Source: Terriglobia bacterium
GTDB taxonomy: Bacteria; Acidobacteriota; Terriglobia; UBA7540
Length of the DNA: 6,918 bases
Direction of reading: 5' to 3'
Assembly: GCA_030040515.1 (NCBI GenBank)
Contig: JASHTO010000465.1
Location: 1 to 6,918, forward strand
The number at the start of each line of letters is the position of its first letter. Position 1 is the first letter of the stretch. The position numbers and the translations under genes were made by a program. The notes beneath the pieces are model-generated. The model was not told where the DNA came from and did no database searches. It worked only from the letters and a program-made list of their open reading frames with translations. This document shows, piece after piece, positions 1-5,599 of the stretch.

Positions 1-1360
1 CCGTCTCGTTCCCCGGCATTTCCTTCACGCCTTTGTAGTGGATCTTCAGGAATTGCGCGTAGGGAGTGTCAAAGTTAGGCCGCGGCGGGTCATGCGTCAC
101 GTTTTCTTCATACAAATGCTCGATGACCGGCAGGCGGCTCGCCACCGTGCGCGCGGAGTAAATGACCCGCACCCAATTGGCGCCAGGTTCGCCGTAAAGC
201 GGCCGGGCGTTGTTATAAATGCGGTCGGCAAGGAATTCCAGGGAAGGCCGCTGCGTGGGCGCGTAGCCGTTATGAATGGCGGTCAGGTATCCGCGGGAGG
301 TGAACTGCGTGGGGTGGCAGGCAATGCAAAGCTGCGTTTCCGAGTGCTGCATGGAGGTGCGCAGGGCAATGGCGCCGCGCCGCGGGGTGTTGGAGAGCCA
401 CGTATCGCCCATGTTGATGAGGAAGTCCATGCCGGTGCGCACGGCAAGGTGCGGATCGGTGTAAGGCGGCTCGGGATAATCATACGTGCGAAGCTGGTAA
501 GCCGGGTGGTCGGCGGCCACGCGCACGTAATACTCCTGCCCGGGCTTCAGGATGCGCGTGCGGAATTTGTAAAGGCCGGGATAGTTCTGCGTCGCTTCGA
601 TTTGATAAACAAATTCGCCGTCATCGTAGGGGACCACGTCCGGCTGGCCGCCGCTGTCCTTGCCAAGCTGGAAAATATCCACGTCCAGGGGAACGTCGCG
701 GTCCGTCACGCTTAGCACAAAATAGGCTAGTCGGGGTTCCTTGCCGTGGAAAGTGAATTTGAACCACTGAAACCCTTTGAGCATCGCCGCATAAGCGTCT
801 TCGGTGGGCGAGGGGGCGTAGGGCCGCACGTCATCGCTGCCAAAAATGGTCTGGCCGAACTCGAAAGACTGGGCCGTCTGCCAGGAGCCGTTGGGCGCGG
901 CGGCGATCAAGCCAGGTTCAATGTTATCAACATGATCCGCCTGCGGAGCAGGGGTTTGCGGCACTTCGTGCAGGGTGGCGCCAATCTCCGGCATATGCAT
1001 TTTTGCCGAGGCCGATAGCACGATATTCAACGGCCCGGCGGCGCGCGGGTGGACGGTCAAATAGAAATCCAAATCAGCGGCGTGCAGCCACTTGGATTCG
1101 ATTTCTCCGCTTGCATCCTTTACGGTCACCAGGACGGCATCACTACCTTGAAGCTGGCCAGGCTGCTTCGCCCACACCGTCAGCGCGTAGAGCGAATCCG
1201 GCCGGACCTGGCCCAGGCGAATCTCACGAACGACTTGGGAGTTTGTCTGATCGGCCTTGACGGATCGTCCCACGTGGAGAAGCAAGGCGCCAACGATCAC
1301 CCCGCTCACCAACGATAAGATTCCCCACTGTCCCCGTGCCGTCCTTCGTGACGCCGTCAT
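1..1360 (-). CDS. Secreted PPC-like / c-type haem (CxxCH) protein, 3' end outside the window
   Basis: An uninterrupted frame of 453 codons runs from an ATG at 1360 off the left edge. The start is supported by AAGGGGGG (1369-1376) eight bases upstream and by a signal peptide: Arg at 5, 6 and 9, a hydrophobic stretch at 12-30 and a plausible signal-peptidase site VKA|D after residue 36. Residues about 38-130 look like a beta-sandwich domain. Residues about 195-293 resemble a bacterial pre-peptidase C-terminal (PPC) domain (WFKFTF, then LDVDIF, then GQEYYVRV). A helical-looking segment follows and contains one haem c attachment motif, C345-I-A-C348-H349, followed by Pro. After it comes a Leu/Ala/Arg-rich stretch that could begin an alpha/alpha-barrel or another cytochrome domain. 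Haem attachment would occur in the periplasm; the redox partner is unknown. The hydrolase gene lies 193 bp upstream on the same strand, so co-transcription is possible. I do not recognise a named family. The reading frame is near certain; PPC and haem assignments are from motif recognition only. Confidence 0.85.
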   Translation of the reverse strand, partial: MTASRRTARGQWGILSLVSGVIVGALLLHVGRSVKADQTNSQVVREIRLGQVRPDSLYALTVWAKQPGQLQGSDAVLVTVKDASGEIESKWLHAADLDFYLTVHPRAAGPLNIVLSASAKMHMPEIGATLHEVPQTPAPQADHVDNIEPGLIAAAPNGSWQTAQSFEFGQTIFGSDDVRPYAPSPTEDAYAAMLKGFQWFKFTFHGKEPRLAYFVLSVTDRDVPLDVDIFQLGKDSGGQPDVVPYDDGEFVYQIEATQNYPGLYKFRTRILKPGQEYYVRVAADHPAYQLRTYDYPEPPYTDPHLAVRTGMDFLINMGDTWLSNTPRRGAIALRTSMQHSETQLCIACHPTQFTSRGYLTAIHNGYAPTQRPSLEFLADRIYNNARPLYGEPGANWVRVIYSARTVASRLPVIEHLYEENVTHDPPRPNFDTPYAQFLKIHYKGVKEMPGNET

Positions 1361-1368
1361 TTCGCTAT

Positions 1369-1376
1369 CCCCCCTT
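1369..1376 (-). promoter_or_regulatory. Shine-Dalgarno for the CxxCH protein gene
   Basis: On the minus strand AAGGGGGG lies eight bases before the ATG at 1360. It is purine-rich and correctly spaced, which supports this start. I saw no convincing -35/-10 pair in the gap further upstream, so the gene may depend on read-through from the hydrolase gene. Confidence 0.55.
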
Positions 1377-1451
1377 GGCCTTGCTGAAGTTTTGATCTAG
1401 ACTGCCGCACGAATCCGATTTGCTCAAACGCTCGGGTAAGCCGCTGTGGCT

Positions 1452-1478
1452 GGGGATGACCAGGTTTCAGTCAGCCCC
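1452..1478. other. Imperfect hairpin between the hydrolase and CxxCH genes
   Basis: GGGGATGAC (1452-1460) pairs with GTCAGCCCC (1470-1478), with one A/G mismatch and a nine-base loop. Read on the minus strand, the direction of both flanking genes, no T run follows, so it is not a typical intrinsic terminator. Read on the plus strand it is followed by TTAAATT, which is only weakly terminator-like. It could attenuate or process the minus-strand transcript, or be chance pairing. Confidence 0.3.
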
Positions 1479-1544
1479 TTAAATTAGGACGCTCAGGAAC
1501 TCGCGGGTGTTGTCCACTTCTTCCGTTACCCACAATCTCGCCAT
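1479..1544 (-). other. Possible 21-codon ORF in frame after the hydrolase stop
   Basis: On the minus strand an ATG at 1544 opens 21 codons ending in TAA (1479-1481). The peptide reads MARLWVTEEV followed by DNTREFLSVLI. It is in the same frame as the hydrolase gene, separated from its TAG stop (1554-1556) by three codons. There is no strong Shine-Dalgarno. It could be a remnant of a lost gene, an amber read-through tail, or chance. The composition looks protein-like, but one short ORF cannot settle this. Confidence 0.2.
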
Positions 1545-1553
1545 CCGGCCGAC

Positions 1554-2363
1554 CTACTGGCCGCCGGCTAAAATCTTCTTCCAGCGCGCCCACGCCTCAT
1601 CGCGTGCTGTGCGATTGGCTTCGCTCGCGTCCGGAGCCTCCCCGGCACGCATGAATCCGTGTCCAGCGCCGTCGTAGGTGACGGGATCAAACGTTTTGCC
1701 CGCCTCTTTCATGTGCGCAATTGCCTCGGGAATCGTCGCGCCGACCCGCGCATCGTTTCCAGCATAGAACCCGTACACCGGGGCAGTAATTTTTGCCATC
1801 GCCTCGGCCGGCGGCGGCGTACCGTAGAAGACGAAGTCCGCCGCCAGACCCGCGCGATTGGTGGCAAACCGGAAGCTCTGCGTGCCGCCCCAGCAGAAGC
1901 CCACGACATACAGTTTGCCGTTAAAGGCCGGAATCTTCTCAGCGTAATCGGCCACTGCGTTCAGGTCCGCGGTGACCTGCTCAGGGTCGAGACTGCTCAC
2001 CGCCTTCGTCGCAGGGCTTCCCATGCCTGCGCCACCCGCGAAGGAGGATGATCCCCCGCCGTTTGGCCCCATGCCGGAGAGCAAATCGGGAGCAAGCGCA
2101 ATGTAGCCCGCTGCCGCCACCTGGTCCGCCAGATCCTTTACCCAGTCCGTCATTCCGAAGATCTCATGAATCACCAACACCGCCGGAGTCTTGTCCTTGG
2201 CTTCGGGGTAGACCACAAAGGTCTCGACGGCGCGATGATTGTGCTTGACGCTCACCCACTCGCCGTGGCGCGGGGACTTTTCCAGCTTCTCGCGCGCCCA
2301 ATCCTGGGCTAAGACCGGCGAGGCGCTGGCTAGAAGGAGAAACCACACCATGAGGGTTCGCAT
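1554..2363 (-). CDS. Exported dienelactone-hydrolase-family alpha/beta hydrolase
   Basis: A 269-residue protein, slightly longer than the roughly 230-250 residues usual for cytoplasmic dienelactone hydrolases; an N-terminal signal peptide (MRTLMVWFLLLASASPVLA, cleavage after residue 19) explains part of the difference. The family has an alpha/beta-hydrolase fold with a Cys-Asp-His triad. Here the nucleophile is C157 in GFCWGG, with D204 in AGNDARV and H235 in GAGHGFMR. E67 in HEIFGM corresponds to the conserved Glu near the nucleophile, and R239 falls where the family has a substrate-binding Arg. Residues about 96-116 form a Gly/Ser-rich insertion. The start at 2363 is preferred over the longer in-frame ATG at 2465 because it has AGGAG six bases upstream, begins the signal peptide, and lies downstream of the predicted promoter. 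The natural substrate is unknown. Other exported esterases share this fold, so the family is firm and the specific reaction is not. Confidence 0.92.
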   Translation of the reverse strand: MRTLMVWFLLLASASPVLAQDWAREKLEKSPRHGEWVSVKHNHRAVETFVVYPEAKDKTPAVLVIHEIFGMTDWVKDLADQVAAAGYIALAPDLLSGMGPNGGGSSSFAGGAGMGSPATKAVSSLDPEQVTADLNAVADYAEKIPAFNGKLYVVGFCWGGTQSFRFATNRAGLAADFVFYGTPPPAEAMAKITAPVYGFYAGNDARVGATIPEAIAHMKEAGKTFDPVTYDGAGHGFMRAGEAPDASEANRTARDEAWARWKKILAGGQ

Positions 2364-2369
2364 CGCTCG

Positions 2370-2374
2370 CTCCT
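2370..2374 (-). promoter_or_regulatory. Shine-Dalgarno deciding the hydrolase start
   Basis: AGGAG on the minus strand lies six bases upstream of the ATG at 2363. It favours the signal-peptide start over the ATG 34 codons further upstream, whose extra residues (SWKLDRARLRTT and neighbours) look like translated leader sequence. Confidence 0.75.
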
Positions 2375-2435
2375 GATTGTTGGTGGTCCGGAGTCTCGCA
2401 CGATCCAACTTCCAGCTCTGGGGGATCACCATAAA

Positions 2436-2465
2436 ATCATACACGCGATGTGCGGATGCCTGCAA
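2436..2465 (-). promoter_or_regulatory. Sigma-70-type promoter for the hydrolase gene
   Basis: Read on the minus strand, TTGCAG (2460-2465) is separated by 18 bases from TATGAT (2436-2441), which matches the -10 consensus at five of six positions. Transcription would start near 2429, giving a leader of about 66 bases before the ATG at 2363. The alternative ATG at 2465 would fall inside the -35 hexamer, which argues against it. Confidence 0.55.
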
Positions 2466-2498
2466 GACTTGTGAGCTGGCAGTTGTTCGTATTGGAAA

Positions 2499-2554
2499 TT
2501 GTAGCGGCGGCCTATCGACCGTCGCTCGATCTCGCCGAGGCGGGACCGCTACAA
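2499..2554. repeat. 56-bp inverted-repeat element, possibly REP- or MITE-like
   Basis: Perfect nine-base arms, TTGTAGCGG (2499-2507) and CCGCTACAA (2546-2554), enclose a second palindrome, ATCGA (2514-2518) and TCGAT (2526-2530) with a seven-base loop. CGGC (2508-2511) can also pair with GCCG (2534-2537), or GCCT with AGGC. The nested symmetry would fold into a long hairpin. It lies between the divergent promoters of the hydrolase and GH35 genes. There is no coding capacity and no obvious target-site duplication. It could be a dispersed extragenic palindrome, a protein-binding site for divergent regulation, or a structured terminator. One copy cannot distinguish these. Confidence 0.55.
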
Positions 2555-2568
2555 GGCGCGCTCCGCCT
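2554..2568. other. Small hairpin abutting the inverted-repeat element
   Basis: AGGCG (2554-2558) pairs with CGCCT (2564-2568) around a five-base loop. It directly adjoins the 56-bp element and may be part of the same unit. It is short and GC-rich, so it could be chance. Confidence 0.2.
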
Positions 2569-2585
2569 CATGACATAAAGCAGGG

Positions 2586-2614
2586 TTGCAGGTACGTTCC
2601 CGCCCTCCTATACT
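2586..2614 (+). promoter_or_regulatory. Promoter for the GH35 gene giving a leaderless mRNA
   Basis: TTGCAG (2586-2591), a 17-base spacer and TATACT (2609-2614, five of six -10 matches) end only six bases before the GH35 ATG at 2621. Transcription normally starts about seven bases after the -10, which places the first transcribed base at or next to the A of the ATG. Consistent with this, there is no purine-rich Shine-Dalgarno upstream of the start (the preceding bases are TTCCACC). The -35 is identical to that of the divergent hydrolase promoter but matches consensus at only three positions. Confidence 0.55.
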
Positions 2615-2620
2615 TCCACC

Positions 2621-5404
2621 ATGAACTCATCGCGCCGAAAGTTCCTGAGGGCCGCCGCGAGCGTGCCCTTAATCGCCAATCTCGGCCCGCGAGGCTTGAG
2701 TGGCGTTGCGGCAATGGCTTCCCCGCTGCCCGGCGCTCCCATTGAGTTTCAAAATCCCCAGCTCATCCGTTACGACGCCCATTGCTTCACCATCAATGGG
2801 AAGGATACGTTGATCATGAGTGGCGCATTCCATTACCCGCGTTGCCCCAAGGCGTTGTGGCGCGATCGCCTGCAAAAATTCAAGCTCGCCGGCTTCAATA
2901 CCATTGAATCCTACGTCTTCTGGAATTACCACGAGCCCGAAGAAGGAAAGGTGGACCTCACGGAGTTTGAAGAGTTCGTCAAAGCGGTCCACGACATGGG
3001 CCTGATGATGATCGTGCGGCCGGGCCCCTACGTTTGCGCGGAATGGGACCGCGGCGGCTTCCCTTCCTGGGTCGCCGCCATGCGCTTCCCGCTGCGCAGC
3101 AACGATCCTGTGAGCATTCAGACTTCGCAGCATTGGTTCTCGGAGGTGCTGCCGATTATCATGAAGAACCAGGTGATGTTGGGCGGCCCCATCATCATGG
3201 TGCAGGTGGAAAACGAATACGATTACTGGCAGTCGCTGCCCGATGACGCCAAACGCGACTACGTTCGCGCCCTGGCGGAAATGGTCTGGAACGCCGGCAT
3301 CACCATTCCCGTCATCACCTGCTGGACGAAGCAGGCGCGCGAAAATTCCTACCCGGACATGGCGCGCATCATGGACACCTGTAATTTTTATCCGCGCTGG
3401 AAAATCCTGGCGCAGCTTCCTCCCGCGCTCGAAAAATTGCGTCGCGAGGAGCCCGACTCGCCCCTGGCGATCTCGGAGTTGCAAGGCGGCTGGTTCAGCG
3501 AATTCGGCGGCGCGCTTTCCGTAAATCAGGAGGGCGTAGACGCCGCGCAGATCAATCTGCTCACCAAGGTGGCGCTGGAGCTGGGCGTGACCTCTTTCAG
3601 CTACTACATGGGCTTTGGCGGAACCAACTTTGATTGGGCGGCGAAGAGGCTGACCACCACTTACGATTATGCGGCGCCCATCCGCGAGCCCGGCGGCCTG
3701 TGGGACAAATACTACGCCGTGCGGGGCATCGGCCTGTCACTGCGCGCGCTGGGCGGGGTCCTGACGCGCGCCTCCACCCTGCCCAACATTCAGTCGACGA
3801 ACGAGAACGTCACCGTCACAGAGCGCGCCCTCGCCACCAGCGCGGTATTGTTTGTGCGCGAAAACGCCAACGCCCCGCAGCGCTTCAAAATGACCTTCAC
3901 GGATCCCCACAGCCCCAGCAAACGCTTTATTTCCGCTCCCCGCGAAGGCGAATTGGAGCTCGCCCCGCGCGAGGCGAAGATGCTGCCCGTGCAGATTCAG
4001 GTGAGTGGTGGAAGGCTGTGTTACTCGACGGGCGAAATCTTGACCCACGGCGTCAATCTGGACCGCGACTTCCTGATTCTCTACGACCTGCCCGGGCGGA
4101 CACTGGAAATGGGTCTCGCCACCGCAGAGGAACCGGAGGTAGAAGGCGACACCGCCTACCGCTATTGGGATCCGGAATACGAAACCTCTGTGCTGGCGGT
4201 GCAAGTTGCAAGCAGGGAGAAGATGCTGCTTTACCACGAGCACCTTCAGATCTTCGTTGCCCCGCGCGATTTGGCTTTGCACACATTCCTTTGGGAGTTC
4301 CCACCCAACATCGTTCCTGATTCCGAGGAAAAGAAGACGGTGGTGGCCCCGATCTTTGGCGACGTGTATTCGCTCGCGGGCTCCGGCACAGTCAAGAGCC
4401 GCGCCTGGGCGGATTTGTATCTTCAGCCCGGTGAGCACGACCTCGCCGTCATGCTCCCGCCGCTTCCCGCAAAATGCCGGGTGGATGACAACCCGACAGA
4501 ATTCCACTATGACCGAACGTGGCACATGGCGCGCCTTCACATCACGACGCCCGCGCTGCCTTTTCAGCCCGTCAACGTAACAGAGGGCGAGTATTGTCTG
4601 GAGAGATTTGACCCCTCCGCCGGCGACTGGCTCACCAGCCCGCTGCACGCTCTTGAAGACCTCGGCCCCGTGCCCTATGGTTACGTCAAGTACCGCGCCT
4701 CGTTCAATTTTAACGGCGAGCCCAGAATGTTTGTCTCGACGCGCGCCGACGACCAGAAAAGAGTCTTCGTGAACGGGAAATTGGTAGCCGAAGCTTCCAA
4801 CAAGGAGAAACTCATCGATTTTCCTCTGGCGAATTACGCGCAGGCGGGCAGCAACCTGGTGGAGATTTCCTACGAACTTTTCGGCGCCCCGAATTTTGGT
4901 GCCAACGTGGGCGAGTTGAAGGGGCTGGAATCCGCCGGCGTCGGCGCGGATCTTGCCTCGGCGAAGGGACTGGAAAACTGGCAAATCCAGCGCATGCCGC
5001 CGCTCATGCAGGGTCGCGAAATTAATCCGCAAGCCGGAACCTGGATCCCCGCGTCGTTTACCATGGGTGACGGAAACCTGCCGGTCGTTCCCACCTTCGC
5101 CTGGTGTCGCGCTAAGATGAATCTGCCCCCCCTCGAAGAGTCCTGGAAAATTCCTCTCAAGCTGGTCTTTGACGCGGACTGCGATGCCAATATTTTCTTC
5201 AATGCAAAATTTGTGGGCCGCTACGTCACCATCGGCCCGCAGAAGGAATTCTATCTTCCCGAGCCTTACTTCTCTCCCACCGGTGAAAATGTTTTGACCT
5301 TCCTTCTTGCCTACACCAACCAGACGCATCATCTGCGAAAGCTGCAAGTGGCGCCCTACGCAGAATTTTCGGCGCGCCGCACGCGCCTGGAATTTGAGTG
5401 GTAA
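2621..5404 (+). CDS. Tat-exported GH35 beta-galactosidase
   Basis: A complete 927-residue glycoside hydrolase family 35 enzyme, which removes terminal beta-galactosyl residues from oligo- and polysaccharides with retention of configuration. The N-terminus has a twin-arginine signal (S4-R5-R6-K7-F8-L9), a hydrophobic stretch and a likely cleavage site AMA|SP after residue 33, so the folded enzyme should be exported. The TIM-barrel catalytic domain spans about 45-375. It contains SGAFHYPR, WNYHEPEEG, RPGPYVCAEWDRGG, and the family signature GGPIIMVQVENEY (188-200) with acid/base E199. The nucleophile is E286 in ISELQGGW, and GGTNFDW is also present. Residues about 385-510 resemble the beta-galactosidase domains that follow the barrel (LCYSTGEI). 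Two jelly-roll domains follow at about 655-770 and 800-905, the second with GRYVTIGPQKEFYLPEPY. The start is fixed by the Tat motif. No transporter or regulator gene is adjacent. Related GH35 members act on galactan or glucosaminides, so the exact substrate is open. Confidence 0.95.
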   Translation: MNSSRRKFLRAAASVPLIANLGPRGLSGVAAMASPLPGAPIEFQNPQLIRYDAHCFTINGKDTLIMSGAFHYPRCPKALWRDRLQKFKLAGFNTIESYVFWNYHEPEEGKVDLTEFEEFVKAVHDMGLMMIVRPGPYVCAEWDRGGFPSWVAAMRFPLRSNDPVSIQTSQHWFSEVLPIIMKNQVMLGGPIIMVQVENEYDYWQSLPDDAKRDYVRALAEMVWNAGITIPVITCWTKQARENSYPDMARIMDTCNFYPRWKILAQLPPALEKLRREEPDSPLAISELQGGWFSEFGGALSVNQEGVDAAQINLLTKVALELGVTSFSYYMGFGGTNFDWAAKRLTTTYDYAAPIREPGGLWDKYYAVRGIGLSLRALGGVLTRASTLPNIQSTNENVTVTERALATSAVLFVRENANAPQRFKMTFTDPHSPSKRFISAPREGELELAPREAKMLPVQIQVSGGRLCYSTGEILTHGVNLDRDFLILYDLPGRTLEMGLATAEEPEVEGDTAYRYWDPEYETSVLAVQVASREKMLLYHEHLQIFVAPRDLALHTFLWEFPPNIVPDSEEKKTVVAPIFGDVYSLAGSGTVKSRAWADLYLQPGEHDLAVMLPPLPAKCRVDDNPTEFHYDRTWHMARLHITTPALPFQPVNVTEGEYCLERFDPSAGDWLTSPLHALEDLGPVPYGYVKYRASFNFNGEPRMFVSTRADDQKRVFVNGKLVAEASNKEKLIDFPLANYAQAGSNLVEISYELFGAPNFGANVGELKGLESAGVGADLASAKGLENWQIQRMPPLMQGREINPQAGTWIPASFTMGDGNLPVVPTFAWCRAKMNLPPLEESWKIPLKLVFDADCDANIFFNAKFVGRYVTIGPQKEFYLPEPYFSPTGENVLTFLLAYTNQTHHLRKLQVAPYAEFSARRTRLEFEW

Positions 5405-5431
5405 CCTCAGCCTGAATCATGCTTGTTCGCA

Positions 5432-5452
5432 GGCGGCATTGAAAACGCCGCC
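5432..5452. repeat. GC-rich hairpin downstream of the GH35 gene
   Basis: GGCGGC (5432-5437) and GCCGCC (5447-5452) form a perfect six-base stem. The intervening ATTGAAAAC adds a TT/AA pairing after one mismatch, leaving a three-base loop. It begins 28 bases after the GH35 stop. No T run follows on the plus strand (the next bases are CTCAGCACG), so it is not a standard intrinsic terminator. It may still protect or end the transcript with Rho, or be a copy of a dispersed palindromic repeat. Confidence 0.4.
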
Positions 5453-5520
5453 CTCAGCACGAAGGGACACCGCCCACCCCCAATTCTTCCATTTTAATTA
5501 TTTCGCTTGTTTTTAGATAG

Positions 5521-5529
5521 TGCTAGGAT
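5521..5529 (+). promoter_or_regulatory. Extended -10 promoter for the OmpA-type gene
   Basis: TGC followed by TAGGAT (5524-5529) gives an extended -10 element. A strongly A/T-rich stretch (5488-5520) lies upstream. The hexamer at the expected -35 position (TTTCGC, 5501-5506, 17-base spacer) is weak, which an extended -10 can tolerate. The predicted start near 5536 gives a leader of about 64 bases. Confidence 0.45.
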
Positions 5530-5544
5530 ACTCGTGGCCCCTCA

Positions 5545-5569
5545 ATCGAATGGAAGTAAAGTCTTCGAT
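5545..5569. other. Inverted repeat in the OmpA-type gene leader
   Basis: ATCGAA (5545-5550) and TTCGAT (5564-5569) are six-base inverted repeats 13 bases apart, between the predicted transcription start and the Shine-Dalgarno. The spacing would suit a dimeric regulator site or a leader hairpin. A six-base match is weak evidence. Confidence 0.25.
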
Positions 5570-5586
5570 ATACCACTACTACTGAC

Positions 5587-5592
5587 GGAGGA
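5587..5592 (+). promoter_or_regulatory. Strong Shine-Dalgarno of the OmpA-type gene
   Basis: GGAGGA lies seven bases before the ATG at 5600 and fixes that start. It contrasts with the GH35 gene next door, which has no such site. Confidence 0.8.
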
Positions 5593-5599
5593 AAGTACG

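Noticed and set aside
38..715. A 225-codon open frame on the plus strand near the left edge, with further ones to 1318
   Set aside because: These are opposite the continuous minus-strand CxxCH gene, which has a signal peptide, a Shine-Dalgarno and the haem motif. The plus-strand products look like translated antisense.
1361..1553. A promoter directly upstream of the CxxCH gene
   Set aside because: Candidates such as TTGAGC with TAGATC have a 22-base spacer, too long for a sigma-70 promoter, and no better pair was found.
2364..2465. A longer hydrolase starting at the ATG at 2465
   Set aside because: The extra 34 residues would precede an evident signal peptide, and that ATG lies within the predicted -35 hexamer. 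The ATG at 2363 has AGGAG at ideal spacing.
2669..3484. A 271-codon open frame on the minus strand opposite the GH35 catalytic domain
   Set aside because: The opposite strand encodes the catalytic barrel including E199. The antisense product has no signal peptide, domain or plausible ribosome-binding site.
3737..5347. A 536-codon open frame on the minus strand opposite the GH35 gene
   Set aside because: It lies wholly inside a gene with clear GH35 motifs and its product shows no recognisable domain. Long antisense frames are expected in GC-rich coding sequence.
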